Counted from the stretch's first letter, positions 48,050 through 59,103 are shown. The stretch: DNA of 64,000 nt from a bacterium (GCA_905221435.1 CAJNDD010000004.1:46348-110347); one strand, 5' to 3'. Numbers and translations: made by a program. Notes: generated from the sequence alone by a model not told the origin.

Positions 48050-48137
48050 CTGAATCGTACTCCATGAGTTAGGCAGAAAAATCTAACTTATGGAGTGTTT
48101 CACTATGAAATTAATTTATGATGATAAGATCTTACCG
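48050..48137 (+). mobile_element. Left-end fragment of an IS3-family element
   Basis: Contains CTCCATGAGTTAGGCAG, similar to the inverted complement of the IS3 right ends. The start of orfA follows (ATG at 48105, MKLIYDDKIL, compare the [12 protein letters not shown] of copy 1). It is cut by the ISL3 relic at about 48138. CTCCATGAGTTAG and CTAACTTATGGAG also form a hairpin. Confidence 0.55.
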
Positions 48138-48597
48138 GAAGATCATTCAACAAGATAGCCTTAAACTCAGCGATAAGCGATGTTATTGACCTACTTTTCG
48201 CATACACTTGATAAATAAAGAGATCCTAGACAAGCTTTTGAACTATTCAGAAGACTTGAGACACCACTATAATCTCTATCAACTCTTGCTTTTCCACTTT
48301 CAGAATAAGGAAGCTGAAAATTTTTCGGAATCATTGAGTACAATCTAAAGCAGCTTCATCCTCTTTTAAAATCTTTCTTAAGAATAAATCAACTCCCTCC
48401 AATTACCCTATTCCAACGCCAAATTGGAAGCGACTAATAATCTCATTAAACTTATCAAACGCAATGCTTTTGGTTTTCGGAATTTTGAAAATTTCAAAAA
48501 CCGTATTTTCATTGCTCTAAATATCAAAAAAGAAAGGACGAAAATTGTCCTTTCTCGAGCCTAGCTGACTTTAACCCACTACAGTTGACAATGAGCC
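48138..48597 (+). mobile_element. ISL3-family 3' relic
   Basis: Encodes the decayed C-terminal part of the IS1167-like transposase (HHYNLYQLLLFHFQNKEAEN, then LPYSNAKLEATNNLIKLIKR, ending LSRA and stop at about 48563). Stops and frameshifts occur around 48330-48400. Right end CCCACTACAGTTGACAATGA then GCC. No left end is present. Confidence 0.85.
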
Positions 48598-48600
48598 ATT

Positions 48601-48632
48601 AAAAAAACAGTAAAACCACTTGGTTCTACTGT
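48601..48632 (-). terminator. Terminator of the yutD-rlmN-vanZ-ABC-F operon
   Basis: ACAGTAGAACCA / TGGTTTTACTGT stem, then TTTTTTT on the minus strand. Confidence 0.85.
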
Positions 48633-48672
48633 CTCATTTTTAAAATCATTTCACTTCTTTGAATAATTCATT

Positions 48673-50214
48673 TTAGGTTAGCTTGTTGAAATCCCAGATT
48701 TGGTCCATCCAACCTTCATAGAAGTCTGGTTCATGGCAAACCATAAGGATGCTTCCTTTGTATTCTTTGAGAGCGCGTTTGAGTTCGTCCTTAGCATCCA
48801 CATCTAGGTGGTTGGTCGGCTCATCAAGCACCAAGACGTTATTTTCACGGTTCATCAAGAGACAGAAACGTACCTTGGCTTGTTCCCCACCTGACAAGAC
48901 CTGAATTTGGCTTTCGATGTGCTTAGTTGTCAAGCCACAACGGGCAAGGGCTGCACGAACTTCTGCTTGATTGAGTGCAGGAAAGGCATTCCAGACAGCC
49001 TCTAGTGGTGTTTGGCGATTGCCCCCTTCTACTTCCTGCTCAAAGTAACCAAGTTCTAAGTAGTCACCTCGTTCAACTTCCCCAGCGATTGGCGGGATAA
49101 TGCCCAAGAGAGACTTCAAGAGAGTTGTTTTCCCGATACCATTGGCCCCAATAATGGCAACCTTTTGATTGCGTTCAAAAGTAAGGTTTAAAGGCTTTGT
49201 CAGAGGACGGTCATAACCAATCTGCAAGTCCTTGGCTTGGAAGATAAAGCGCCCTGGCGTACGAGCTGGTTTGAAATCAAAGGATGGTTTGGGTTTCTCA
49301 CTTTGCAGTTCGATAATATCCATCTTATCAAGTTTCTTTTGACGGGACATGGCCATGTTTCGAGTTGCGACACGGGCTTTATTGCGGGCTACGAAATCCT
49401 TGAGGTCGGCAATTTCTTTTTGTTGACGCTCATAAGCTGCTTCCAGTTGAGATTTCTTCATAGCATAGACTTCTTGGAACTGGTAGTAATCACCAGAATA
49501 ACGCGTCAACTGTTGATTTTCAACATGGTAGACGATATTGATCACGTCGTTGAGGAAAGGAATATCATGCGAAATAAGGACAAAGGCATTCTCATAATTT
49601 TGGAGATAACGCTTGAGCCAGTCAATGTGTTCAGCATCCAAGTAGTTGGTTGGCTCGTCCAGTAACAAGATATCTGGTTTTTCAAGGAGGAGTTTGGCCA
49701 AGAGGACCTTGGTTCTTTGTCCACCTGATAAGGCTGTTACATCTGTATCCATGCCATAGTCCATGACACCGAGAGCACGCGCCACTTCATCAATCTTAGC
49801 ATCCAAAGTATAGAAGTCACGACTCTCCAAACGGTCTTGGAGTTCGCCAACTTCTTCCATGAGTGCATCAATATCCGCTCCGTCTTCTGCCATTTCCATA
49901 TAGAGGTCATTGATACGAGCTTCTGCTTTGAAAAGCTCATCAAAGGCTGTCCGCAAAACATCACGCACGGTTTGACCTTCCTTTAGCACAGCATGCTGAT
50001 CCAGGTAGCCAGCAGTCACATACTTAGACCACTCCACTTTCCCTTCATCTGGCAACATCTTACCTGTCACAATGCTCATAAAGGTTGATTTTCCTTCACC
50101 ATTGGCACCGACTAAGCCGATATGTTCTCCCTTGAGGAGACGGAAAGACACATCTTCAAAAATTGCACGGTCACCAAAACCGTGACTTAAATTTTTAACT
50201 TCTAAAATACTCAT
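48673..50214 (-). CDS. ABC-F family ATPase
   Basis: 513 residues. Two ABC domains in one chain without membrane segments: Walker A GANGEGKST and GANGIGKTT, signatures LSGGQRTKV and LSGGEQAKV, Walker B LLLDEPTNYLD and LVLDEPTNHLD. The linker (about 235-310) is charged and helical. This is the YkpA/YbiT-like branch of ABC-F proteins, which act on the ribosome to relieve stalling or control translation; an antibiotic-resistance role is possible but not indicated. Last gene of an operon with vanZ-like, rlmN and yutD, one base after the preceding gene. Confidence 0.9.
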   Translation of the reverse strand: MSILEVKNLSHGFGDRAIFEDVSFRLLKGEHIGLVGANGEGKSTFMSIVTGKMLPDEGKVEWSKYVTAGYLDQHAVLKEGQTVRDVLRTAFDELFKAEARINDLYMEMAEDGADIDALMEEVGELQDRLESRDFYTLDAKIDEVARALGVMDYGMDTDVTALSGGQRTKVLLAKLLLEKPDILLLDEPTNYLDAEHIDWLKRYLQNYENAFVLISHDIPFLNDVINIVYHVENQQLTRYSGDYYQFQEVYAMKKSQLEAAYERQQKEIADLKDFVARNKARVATRNMAMSRQKKLDKMDIIELQSEKPKPSFDFKPARTPGRFIFQAKDLQIGYDRPLTKPLNLTFERNQKVAIIGANGIGKTTLLKSLLGIIPPIAGEVERGDYLELGYFEQEVEGGNRQTPLEAVWNAFPALNQAEVRAALARCGLTTKHIESQIQVLSGGEQAKVRFCLLMNRENNVLVLDEPTNHLDVDAKDELKRALKEYKGSILMVCHEPDFYEGWMDQIWDFNKLT

Positions 50215-50215
50215 T

Positions 50216-50695
50216 CTAATTCCTTATCTTGTTTTTATGCAGTCCTTTATAGAGGACCCAAGCCAGATAGCCTCCCAAGGTATTGGTCCACAAATCATCA
50301 ATCTCAAAGACGCGATTAAAATCAAAGAAAAAGTCTAAGACCAGTTGTGTACACTCAATTCCCAGGCTCAGTAGAAAACTGAGAAGGAGGATTTTTTTGG
50401 TTTGCCGCAAGTTTGGACAGAGATAAATCAGTTGAAAGACCAGAGGGAACAGCAAGAAGACATTTAAAATATTCTGCAAAAAGATCCAAAAGACTTGTCC
50501 CACACTAGTCACTTCACCCAGTTTCCAAAAGGAATTTAAGGGAGTTAAAAGAAAAACCAGGCGTCCAAAAGTTTGAATACCTGGAGTTTCCACTCCTGTA
50601 GGAAGTTGAGGTTGGGGAGTAAAGCAACAACAAATAATGCAAAAGCTGTAAATAGCCACTCCCAATTTTAAGATTAATTCTCTTTTTTTAGTCAT
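50216..50695 (-). CDS. VanZ-like family membrane protein
   Basis: 159 residues, about four hydrophobic helices. Family features are the N-terminal helix, RLVFLLTPLNSFWKLGE, NVFLLFPLVFQLIYL, and the conserved LSLGIECTQLVLDFFFDFNR with DLWTNTLGGYLAWVLYK. VanZ-like proteins are widespread in Firmicutes with no defined role in most; link to teicoplanin resistance applies only to some. One-base gaps on both sides show tight operon packing. Confidence 0.88.
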   Translation of the reverse strand: MTKKRELILKLGVAIYSFCIICCCFTPQPQLPTGVETPGIQTFGRLVFLLTPLNSFWKLGEVTSVGQVFWIFLQNILNVFLLFPLVFQLIYLCPNLRQTKKILLLSFLLSLGIECTQLVLDFFFDFNRVFEIDDLWTNTLGGYLAWVLYKGLHKNKIRN

Positions 50696-50696
50696 T

Positions 50697-51782
50697 TTAT
50701 GGATTTACCGCTGCGACTGCCTTCTGGCGATCACGTTTCATTGTATTGGAGCGCAATTGTCCACAAGCTGCATCAATATCTGTACCATGCTCTTGACGGA
50801 CAACACAGTTAATCCCTTTTTTCTTTAGGGTATCATAGAAGGCCATCACGCGCTCTTTAGGACTACGGCTATATTGGTCGTGTTCACTAACTGGATTGTA
50901 AGGAATTAAGTTTACATAAGACAATTTCTTGATGTTCTTGAGCAATTCAGCCAACTCCAAGGCTTGTTCAACGCCATCGTTGACTTCATTGAGCATGATG
51001 TATTCAAAGGTTACACGACGATTAGTTGTTTCGATATAGTACTCAATAGCTGCAAAAAGCTTTTCAATCGGAAAGGCACGGTTAATCTTCATGATGCTTG
51101 AGCGCAATTCATTATTGGGGGCATGAAGAGAAACAGCGAGATTGACCTGCACTCCTTCATTAGCAAAGTCACGAATTTTATGGGCCAAACCTGAGGTAGA
51201 AACAGTGATGTGGCGGGCACCAATCGCCATCCCCTTGTCATCATTGATGGTACGAACAAAATTCAAAACATTGTTGTAGTTATCAAATGGTTCACCAATT
51301 CCCATGACAACAATATGGCTGACACGTTCGTCCTGACCACGTTCATCAAAGTATTTCTGAACCAGCATAATCTGCGCTACGATTTCCCCGTTATTGAGGT
51401 CACGTTGCTTTTTGATCAAACCAGATGCACAGAAGGTACAACCAATATTACAGCCGACCTGAGTCGTCACACAGACTGATAAACCGTAGTGTTGACGCAT
51501 GAGTACTGTCTCAATCAACATGCCATCTGGCAACTCGAAAAGATACTTAACGGTACCGTCAGCTGACTCTTGTACAATCCGTTGTTTCAAAGGATTTACG
51601 ACAAACTGATCATTGAGCTTGGCAATCAAATCCTTGGAAAGGTTGGTCATTTCTTCAAATGACTGCACACGTTTACGGTAGAGCCATTCCCAGATTTGAT
51701 CTGCTCGGAATTTCTTTTCTCCCTGTTCTAATACCCATTCTTGCATGGTTTGACGTGTTAAACTATAAATAGACGGTTTCAT
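50697..51782 (-). CDS. rlmN: 23S rRNA (adenine2503-C2)-methyltransferase RlmN
   Basis: 361 residues. Radical SAM enzyme that methylates C2 of A2503 in 23S rRNA (and A37 of some tRNAs). The cluster motif [12 protein letters not shown] (CxxxCxxC) lies near residues 110-118 and the C-terminal catalytic cysteine is in [26 protein letters not shown] is also diagnostic. Sits 20 bp after yutD. Confidence 0.96.
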   Translation of the reverse strand: MKPSIYSLTRQTMQEWVLEQGEKKFRADQIWEWLYRKRVQSFEEMTNLSKDLIAKLNDQFVVNPLKQRIVQESADGTVKYLFELPDGMLIETVLMRQHYGLSVCVTTQVGCNIGCTFCASGLIKKQRDLNNGEIVAQIMLVQKYFDERGQDERVSHIVVMGIGEPFDNYNNVLNFVRTINDDKGMAIGARHITVSTSGLAHKIRDFANEGVQVNLAVSLHAPNNELRSSIMKINRAFPIEKLFAAIEYYIETTNRRVTFEYIMLNEVNDGVEQALELAELLKNIKKLSYVNLIPYNPVSEHDQYSRSPKERVMAFYDTLKKKGINCVVRQEHGTDIDAACGQLRSNTMKRDRQKAVAAVNP

Positions 51783-51802
51783 CTCTTCTCCTTATTCTTT
51801 AT

Positions 51803-52333
51803 CTATTTCTGACGAATGACAAAATGGCGCTGTCCCTTGTCCTCTTTCTGGGACTTTTGGTCCTTATGACGACGTCTATTTCGCTTATCCGCATTTGGTT
51901 TTCTCTTGTTTTGCGAAGGTTTCTTGCTTCTTCTAGGAAGGTTTTCCTCATCCTTTTTACGCAATTTTTTGTCAAATGAAGCCCGTTTCGGTGCTTGATT
52001 TTCTAGAACAAAATAGGCACAACCATAACTACAGTACTCCAAAAGATAGTCCTGTAACCGACTAATCTTTTCATTTTTTTCCTCTGTTCGGTCGTCTTTG
52101 TAAAAGCCACGTAGACGGAGCTGTTCATTGCTCCAGTCCCCCACGACATAATCAAACTTGGTCAACACTTCTGAGAAGCGTTGATTAAAGACTGTCACAT
52201 CGAAAGCATCCTTGATATTTTCAACCAAGGTAAAAGCAATCCCTTCAGTCTCAACCTTATCCCCATTTACATGAAATTCTGGGCCAGGAAACTTGTTATA
52301 GTTGTATAATTCAGGTGCAATTTCTTTACGCAT
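51803..52333 (-). CDS. YutD-like protein
   Basis: 176 residues. The first 110 or so match the YutD domain (MRKEIAPELYNYNKFPGPEF, then FDYVVGDWSNEQLRLRGFYK, then CSYGCAYFVLEN). The C-terminal 60 residues are strongly basic low-complexity (Lys/Arg/Gln-rich), likely RNA- or ribosome-contacting. Function unknown; conserved linkage with rlmN in streptococci. First gene of the yutD-rlmN-vanZ-ABC-F operon. Confidence 0.85.
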   Translation of the reverse strand: MRKEIAPELYNYNKFPGPEFHVNGDKVETEGIAFTLVENIKDAFDVTVFNQRFSEVLTKFDYVVGDWSNEQLRLRGFYKDDRTEEKNEKISRLQDYLLEYCSYGCAYFVLENQAPKRASFDKKLRKKDEENLPRRSKKPSQNKRKPNADKRNRRRHKDQKSQKEDKGQRHFVIRQK

Positions 52334-52365
52334 AGTCTTCCTTTTCCACGATTACTTAACACTCT

Positions 52366-52374
52366 ATTTTACCA
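52366..52374 (-). promoter_or_regulatory. Extended -10 promoter of yutD operon
   Basis: TGGTAAAAT on the minus strand, 33 bp before yutD. Confidence 0.5.
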
Positions 52375-52414
52375 TAATTTCTAGCAATTAGCACATTTCT
52401 CATAAAAATGAAAA

Positions 52415-52438
52415 AAGTCTGACGATTTTGTCAGACTT
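52415..52438. terminator. Terminator hairpin between sodA and yutD
   Basis: AAGTCTGAC / GTCAGACTT stem with T-run on the minus strand. It is the second of two hairpins downstream of sodA. Confidence 0.85.
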
Positions 52439-52452
52439 CTGCCATATAAAGC

Positions 52453-52477
52453 AAAAAAGAGAAGATTGGCTCTTCCC
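52453..52477 (-). terminator. First terminator after sodA
   Basis: GGGAAGA / TCTTCTC stem (one G-T) followed by TTTTTT on the minus strand. Confidence 0.7.
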
Positions 52478-52487
52478 TTCCTATTTT

Positions 52488-53093
52488 TTATTTAGCTGCT
52501 GCGTAAAGCTCATTTACTTTGTTCCAGTTAATGACTGAGAAGAAAGCTTTGATGTAGTCAGGACGAACATTGTGGTATTTCACGTAGTAAGCATGTTCCC
52601 AAACGTCCAAGCCCAAGATTGGTTTTTTGCCTTCTGAGATTGGTGTGTCTTGGTTTGCTGTTGAAGTTACTTCAAGCTTTCCTTCTTTGTTGACAACCAA
52701 CCATGCCCAGCCAGAACCAAAGCGTGTTGTAGCTGCTGCTGTAAAGGCTGCTTGGAACTCTTCAAATGAACCAAATGTTGCGTCGATTGCTTCTGCAAGT
52801 TCTGCTGATGGAGCTGTTTCTTCAGGAGTCATCAATTCCCAGAAAAGAGCGTGGTTCAAGTGTCCCCCACCGTTATTGATAAGCGCTTGGCGGATATCAG
52901 CTGGGATAGAGTCTACATCAGCAAGCAAAGCTTCAAGGTCTTCACCGATTTCAGGGTGTTTTTCAAGAGCTACATTTGCATTGTTGACATAAGTTTGGTG
53001 GTGTTTGTCATGGTGCAAGTGCATTGTTTCTGCATCGATGTATGGTTCCAAAGCGTCATATGCGTATGGAAGATCTGGTAAGATAATAGCCAT
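52488..53093 (-). CDS. sodA: Superoxide dismutase, Mn/Fe family
   Basis: 201 residues. Converts superoxide to hydrogen peroxide and oxygen. Metal ligands are present: His in [13 protein letters not shown], His in [11 protein letters not shown], and Asp and His in [29 protein letters not shown] is conserved. The residues [11 protein letters not shown] favour the manganese type known in streptococci (inference). AAAGAGGTATTACAG precedes the start; two terminators follow. Confidence 0.96.
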   Translation of the reverse strand: MAIILPDLPYAYDALEPYIDAETMHLHHDKHHQTYVNNANVALEKHPEIGEDLEALLADVDSIPADIRQALINNGGGHLNHALFWELMTPEETAPSAELAEAIDATFGSFEEFQAAFTAAATTRFGSGWAWLVVNKEGKLEVTSTANQDTPISEGKKPILGLDVWEHAYYVKYHNVRPDYIKAFFSVINWNKVNELYAAAK

Positions 53094-53124
53094 CTGTAAT
53101 ACCTCTTTTTCTTTCTATATGAAA

Positions 53125-53153
53125 ATGATAACGCAATCATCCTCTTTTTTCAA
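53125..53153 (-). promoter_or_regulatory. Promoter of sodA
   Basis: TTGAAA, 17 bp, TATCAT. TGAT and ATCA flank a 6-base centre in the -10 region, a weak dyad that may or may not be an operator. Confidence 0.65.
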
Positions 53154-53162
53154 GTTTTTTGC

Positions 53163-54200
53163 TCAATTTGCCTCTGCCGCGATCTGCAAAAGTGCCTTTT
53201 CAAACAGGTACCCTTTTTCATAGACACCTGTCTTAATCTGGTAGTCTGTTTCAATCAAATAAGAAATCGCTCGCTTGAGAAAACCCAAGGAAATCTCTCT
53301 CGAATCTCTTAATGCGAACTTGATTTGATAAGGATTAGGATTGCGCCCCAAGTAAGTTCCCAGACTGCTTGCAATCTGCGATTCTGTCTGACCAGCTTCT
53401 GATAAAATCTTCACTTGGATAAAGGTTCGAAACTGTCCTAACATGACAGCTATGAGCTTGATCTCGTCTTCCCCTTGCAAGGTCAAATCTCTAACCAAGT
53501 CACGCGCCTGGTCGATCTTTTTGTCCAAGATAAACTGAGTTAAATCAAAAATATTGTCCTGCAGAGTCTTTGGAATAGCTTCGACAATGTCCTTCTCCTC
53601 AATCACGCCGTCAGATTTATAAGACTGTAAAAAAAGGAGATTTTTCTGGATTTCACTAAATTGAAAACCAGATTTGAGAAGTAGATTTTCAAAGGATTGC
53701 CCCACAAACTGCAGACCTTGTTCCTGGCTCCACTTTTGGAAATACTGGCGCAGTTCTTGTTCCTTGGGTTCATTAGCGTCAAAGACAGTCGCATCACGTT
53801 TGAGCAGCTTGACTAGCCGTCTTTTGCTATCCAACTTTCCTTCTGCAAAAATCAAGAGTTTAGTCGTCGACGAAGGGTTGTCAAGGTATTCCTCAAATGA
53901 CTTGAGCTCATCATCTGTTAAAAAACGTTTCTTGGCTGTTGTAATATCAAGAAAATAGTCTAATATCACGATTTTCTCATCCGCAAAGAAAGGGAGACTG
54001 ACCAACTCCAACTCTAAGTCTTTATAAGCTACTTCTTTCATATCAAAGTAAGCAAAGTTGAGATCAGCTGGATCATAACCAATCTGCTTCAACACTTGAC
54101 TCTTCATAACTTCAAACTGGCCCTGATCTGTCCCTGTAAATAGGCTCAGGCTAGATAAATTTGATAGAGATAACTTTTGACTCTCTTCTATGGCTAGCAT
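53163..54200 (-). CDS. holA: DNA polymerase III delta subunit
   Basis: 345 residues, usual length. Clamp-loader subunit that opens the beta clamp. Features: LSSLSLFTGTDQGQFEVMKS at the N-terminus, FADEKIVILDYFLDIT, and the C-terminal helical domain with QFRTFIQVKILSEAGQTESQ. Start chosen at 54200, with GGAGAG in front; upstream open sequence overlaps pyrDA and lacks such a site. The pyrDA-holA-sodA order is the pneumococcal one. Confidence 0.92.
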   Translation of the reverse strand: MLAIEESQKLSLSNLSSLSLFTGTDQGQFEVMKSQVLKQIGYDPADLNFAYFDMKEVAYKDLELELVSLPFFADEKIVILDYFLDITTAKKRFLTDDELKSFEEYLDNPSSTTKLLIFAEGKLDSKRRLVKLLKRDATVFDANEPKEQELRQYFQKWSQEQGLQFVGQSFENLLLKSGFQFSEIQKNLLFLQSYKSDGVIEEKDIVEAIPKTLQDNIFDLTQFILDKKIDQARDLVRDLTLQGEDEIKLIAVMLGQFRTFIQVKILSEAGQTESQIASSLGTYLGRNPNPYQIKFALRDSREISLGFLKRAISYLIETDYQIKTGVYEKGYLFEKALLQIAAEAN

Positions 54201-54231
54201 CTTCTCTCCTTTCTTTTTATTTTTGTTGGAT

Positions 54232-55167
54232 TTAGTCAATATAGCGCAATTTCCCACGGAAATCTTCTAGGCTCTCGTACCCTTTTTCCGCCATAATAGC
54301 TTTCAGTTCATTGGTAATGCGTTCAAAAGCACCGACGCCCTCCTTGTGGAGCGTTGTTCCTACTTGCACCATACTAGCACCGCAGAGGATATGTTCAAAG
54401 GCATCACGACCCGTTAGAACACCACCCGTTCCGATGATTTGGATTTGCGGATTTAAGCGTTGATAAAAGGCGTGAACATTAGCAAGAGCAGTCGGTTTGA
54501 TATACTCTCCACCAATCCCACCAAAACCATTTTTAGGACGAATAACGACAGACTCGTCTTCTATATAAAGGCCGTTTCCGATAGAGTTAACACAGTTAAC
54601 AAACTTGAGTGGATATTTGTTGAAAATAGCAGCCGCTTGATCAAAGTGAACAATATCAAAATATGGTGGCAATTTAATCCCAAGAGGTTTGGTAAAGTAG
54701 GTAAATACTTCTACCAAGATACGATCTGTTGTCTCAAAATCATAAGCAATCTGAGGTTTTCCTGGAACATTTGGACAAGAGAGATTAAGCTCTGTCAGTC
54801 CTTTGAATTCACTCTCTTGAACTTTTTTCAAGATGGTATGTGTTTCTTCTGGAGACATGCCAACTAAAGATAGGAAGAAAGTACGGTTTGGCTCTTTTTC
54901 CTGCAAGTCCAAAAGATAGTCCAGATAATAGTCTAAGCCATTATTTGGTAATCCCATGGAGTTGATAGAACCAAGTGGAACATCCTGATAACGTGGCTCA
55001 GGATTGCCCTGACGAAAGTCCAAAGTCGCAGTCTTCGTAACAAAAGTACCCGCCGCTGAGTTTTTGACTCCTTCAAGCTCTTCTATCGTCATACAAGCCA
55101 CACCCGCTGCATTCATCAAGCAATTGTCAAACTCAAAGCCAGCTATTTGTGTTTTCGTTGATACCAT
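54232..55167 (-). CDS. pyrDA: Dihydroorotate dehydrogenase A (fumarate type)
   Basis: 311 residues. FMN enzyme of class 1A that oxidises dihydroorotate to orotate, using fumarate, in pyrimidine synthesis. [20 protein letters not shown], the active-site region [17 protein letters not shown] (with the catalytic Cys) and [20 protein letters not shown] are intact. GGAGGATC precedes the start. It stands apart from other pyrimidine genes. Confidence 0.94.
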   Translation of the reverse strand: MVSTKTQIAGFEFDNCLMNAAGVACMTIEELEGVKNSAAGTFVTKTATLDFRQGNPEPRYQDVPLGSINSMGLPNNGLDYYLDYLLDLQEKEPNRTFFLSLVGMSPEETHTILKKVQESEFKGLTELNLSCPNVPGKPQIAYDFETTDRILVEVFTYFTKPLGIKLPPYFDIVHFDQAAAIFNKYPLKFVNCVNSIGNGLYIEDESVVIRPKNGFGGIGGEYIKPTALANVHAFYQRLNPQIQIIGTGGVLTGRDAFEHILCGASMVQVGTTLHKEGVGAFERITNELKAIMAEKGYESLEDFRGKLRYID

Positions 55168-55201
55168 GATTCTGATCCTCCAGATTCCTTTTATTTCTAA
55201 T

Positions 55202-55210
55202 ATTATACCA
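55202..55210 (-). promoter_or_regulatory. Extended -10 promoter of pyrDA
   Basis: TGGTATAAT on the minus strand, 35 bp before the gene. Confidence 0.6.
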
Positions 55211-55303
55211 TACTTTAAGATTTTCTCTTTGAGAAACTAATTTCTATATAAAACGTTCGGTTTTGTAAATTGAAAGAATTTTTAGAAAATTTCTGTTTTT
55301 TTC

Positions 55304-55332
55304 TTTACACTCAAAAAAAATTCTGCTATAAT
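55304..55332 (+). promoter_or_regulatory. Promoter of gdhA
   Basis: TTTACA, 17 bp, TATAAT with extended TGC. Leader of about 33 bases with AGGAGA before the start. Confidence 0.8.
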
Positions 55333-55353
55333 GGCTCATGTAATAAAATATAA

Positions 55354-56718
<1,365 letters not shown>

Positions 56719-56749
56719 TTAGTCAATACATCTTATCGGAGGACAAATG

Positions 56750-57235
56750 ATGAACTTACGGCCAATGGAAGTAAGAGACAATCCAGCTGTAGCGCAGCTC
56801 ATTCGAGCTAGTCTTGAAGAATTCGGGCTTGACAAACCAGGAACTGTCTACTTTGATTCTCATCTAGATCATTTGGCCGACTACTATCAACAGCAAGAGA
56901 GAGCAGCTTACTTTATTCTGGAATATGAAGGTCAGCTGGTTGGCTGTGGTGGCTTTGCACCTGTGTCTGATAAGATTGCTGAATTACAAAAACTGTATGT
57001 CACTAAAAATTGTCGTGGCAAAGGTTATTCCAGCAGATTGATAAAGCGGATATTCCAGGAAGCCCGTCTAGCTGGTTATGAACAGCTTTATCTAGAAACC
57101 TCTACTGAACTGGCTACGGCTGTGGCCATCTATCAACACTATGGTTTCACATCACTGCAAGAACCACTTTCTAACGCCGCCGGCCACCCAGCTATGAATA
57201 TCTGGATGATAAAATCTCTCTTATCAGATGAATAG
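56750..57235 (+). CDS. GNAT acetyltransferase
   Basis: 161 residues. N-acetyltransferase fold with the acetyl-CoA motif LYVTKNCRGKGYSSRLIKRI (about residues 80-100) and the C-terminal QLYLETSTELATAVAIYQHY. Substrate unknown. GGAGG lies 7 bases before the ATG at 56750; the adjacent ATG at 56747 is also possible. It directly follows gdhA, with a terminator after it, so it is likely co-transcribed with gdhA. It is the first gene of the cargo between the gdhA repeats. Confidence 0.87.
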   Translation: MNLRPMEVRDNPAVAQLIRASLEEFGLDKPGTVYFDSHLDHLADYYQQQERAAYFILEYEGQLVGCGGFAPVSDKIAELQKLYVTKNCRGKGYSSRLIKRIFQEARLAGYEQLYLETSTELATAVAIYQHYGFTSLQEPLSNAAGHPAMNIWMIKSLLSDE

Positions 57236-57298
57236 ATGTCAGTATACTAATGTAGCCAAGGCTATGATAGTTAAGGTATTGTTTCAATTGATTTTTCA

Positions 57299-57327
57299 AT
57301 CCTCAATCGTTATGATTGGGGATTTTT
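57299..57327 (+). terminator. Terminator after the acetyltransferase
   Basis: ATCCTCAATC / GATTGGGGAT stem (with a wobble pair), 5-base loop, TTTTT. Confidence 0.8.
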
Positions 57328-57380
57328 ATGTTGGCTTCAAAAAAGCTCACCATTTAAAATAGTAAGCTTAAAATCAAGAT

Positions 57381-58025
57381 TCACTTTATTTCTACTAAGG
57401 CAAAAGACAGGCATTCAACTATTTCGTTTACTGCTTCATCTACGTCTAGGACCTCATTATCATTCAACATCATTGGAAGAGCATAAGAAATACTCAAGGC
57501 TAAAATATAACGAACGATTCTTTCATTTGACCAATCTCGAATAACACCATTTTCTTTAAACTGATTCAGAACTGGACTAATTGGCTTAATGATAGAGTGA
57601 ACAATAACATTCCCTAACTGACTAGAAATAGTTTTATCAATAAAAGAACGGCTCAAGATAATTTTAACTTGCATTTGATTCTCCTGAATGAAAACTAGTC
57701 TATCTCGAACAATGCTTCTCAAAAATAACGGAAAAGACTCTTGGTTTGCTGTAAATTTCTTCTCAGAAAAATCAGCAATCACATCTGGAATAACCTGTTC
57801 GAGAAAAGTTGATAGAATAGCTTCTAAGATGCCTTCCTTGGTTTTAAAGTAACTAAAAACTGTCCCTTCTGAAACTCCAGCTTCCTTAGCAATAAGACTG
57901 GCTGTTGTATTTTCAAAGCCAATTTCTGAAAATAACTTTAGACTTGATAATAATACTTGACGTTGTTTTAAACTCAGGTTGCTATTTTCTAATGTCTGAG
58001 CATACTTTTGTTCTAAACTTTCCAT
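57381..58025 (-). CDS. TetR/AcrR family repressor
   Basis: 214 residues. N-terminal helix-turn-helix (about 25-70: LFSEIGFENTTASLIAKEAG, then VSEGTVFSYFKTKEGI) with a helical ligand-binding C-terminal domain. Lies 15 bp after the oxidoreductase gene and so is probably autoregulated through the palindrome at 59073-59092 in front of that operon. The inducer is unknown, possibly a quinone or electrophile handled by the oxidoreductase. Confidence 0.9.
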   Translation of the reverse strand: MESLEQKYAQTLENSNLSLKQRQVLLSSLKLFSEIGFENTTASLIAKEAGVSEGTVFSYFKTKEGILEAILSTFLEQVIPDVIADFSEKKFTANQESFPLFLRSIVRDRLVFIQENQMQVKIILSRSFIDKTISSQLGNVIVHSIIKPISPVLNQFKENGVIRDWSNERIVRYILALSISYALPMMLNDNEVLDVDEAVNEIVECLSFALVEIK

Positions 58026-58040
58026 TGCTGCACCTCTCTG

Positions 58041-59045
58041 CTACTCTCTTACTTTTACAACTTTCTTACCTCGAGTGTGCCCCAACTTCAAACTACGATA
58101 TGCCTCTCTAACTGACTTTAGAGAAAAATCATAAACCTGATCAATATTCAGCCGAACCTTCCCATCTGAGACCATTTCCGCTAGAGTGTTAAAATCATCA
58201 TATGTGGAATGTCTCGGACCCGTGAAATGGGCACCTTTTATCATAACATATGGTGAAGGTACTAGCGTTCCAATAGCCGTGCCCTTCAACCCCAAACTGA
58301 AAGCCAATTTAACATAATCACTTCCATAGCAATCCAAGAATTTTGTAATCGGCTTTGGACTTGCTGATAGAAGAGCATTCTGGATGTTCTCTTCGTAAGC
58401 TACTGGTATGGCACCTAAGGACTTCAGATAATCTGAATTTTTCTTACTTGCAATTCCGATAACTGTCGCACCCTTAGCAACTGCATACTGTACTGCGATA
58501 CTTCCAATACCACCTGCTGCTGCTGAAATAACTACAACATCTTTAGAGTTTAGCTCAATCTTTCTAAAAGCACCTCCCACTGTTAGAGAGGCTACACCCA
58601 TAGTAGCTGCATGGTTCATATCAATCATCTCTGGTTTCAACACAATTTCTGATTCATTGACACAAACTTCTGTTGCCAAAGCTCCCCTCTTGGTCCCCAA
58701 TCCAGGGTCACTGATCATTGTTCCAAAAACCTTATCCCCTACTGCAAACCGATTTACTCCTTCACCAACTTCTGTGATAACTCCAGCAAAATCCCGACCA
58801 ACACCTCTTGGAAAAAGAGATGATTTTGACTCAAACCAACTACTTAGCTTCCTGAGTTTTGTCATAAAAGATAGAAAACGAAGTGGCTTTGCACCCTCAA
58901 AAGTCTTAAAATCAATGGGATTTAAACCAACTGCATAAACTTCTATCCTAACTTGATTCACTTTCAAAGAATCAGATTTAATGTTCACTAAATCTAACAC
59001 TTCTTCATCACCGAAACGACTATATTGTATTGCTTGAACAACCAT
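58041..59045 (-). CDS. Quinone oxidoreductase/zinc-free alcohol dehydrogenase family protein
   Basis: 334 residues. Medium-chain dehydrogenase fold: N-terminal GroES-like part with YSRFGDEEVLDLV and LNPIDFKTFEGAKPL, GVGRDFAGVITEVGEGVNRF, then the Rossmann motif VVISAAAGGIGSIAVQYAVA. Structural-zinc cysteines of true alcohol dehydrogenases are absent, as in NADPH quinone reductases. Start at 59045, with AAAGGAG in front; the earlier in-frame ATG overlaps that site. Operon with the TetR gene. Confidence 0.88.
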   Translation of the reverse strand: MVVQAIQYSRFGDEEVLDLVNIKSDSLKVNQVRIEVYAVGLNPIDFKTFEGAKPLRFLSFMTKLRKLSSWFESKSSLFPRGVGRDFAGVITEVGEGVNRFAVGDKVFGTMISDPGLGTKRGALATEVCVNESEIVLKPEMIDMNHAATMGVASLTVGGAFRKIELNSKDVVVISAAAGGIGSIAVQYAVAKGATVIGIASKKNSDYLKSLGAIPVAYEENIQNALLSASPKPITKFLDCYGSDYVKLAFSLGLKGTAIGTLVPSPYVMIKGAHFTGPRHSTYDDFNTLAEMVSDGKVRLNIDQVYDFSLKSVREAYRSLKLGHTRGKKVVKVRE

Positions 59046-59072
59046 TGTATGAACTCCTTTACACATCTACAA

Positions 59073-59092
59073 AATTGAGTGAGCACTCAATT
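59073..59092. promoter_or_regulatory. TetR-type operator palindrome
   Basis: AATTGAGTG AG CACTCAATT: perfect 9-bp arms around two bases. Lies just downstream of the predicted transcription start of the oxidoreductase-tetR operon, where a bound repressor would block RNA polymerase. Confidence 0.8.
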
Positions 59093-59103
59093 ATTTTTCC
59101 TTG

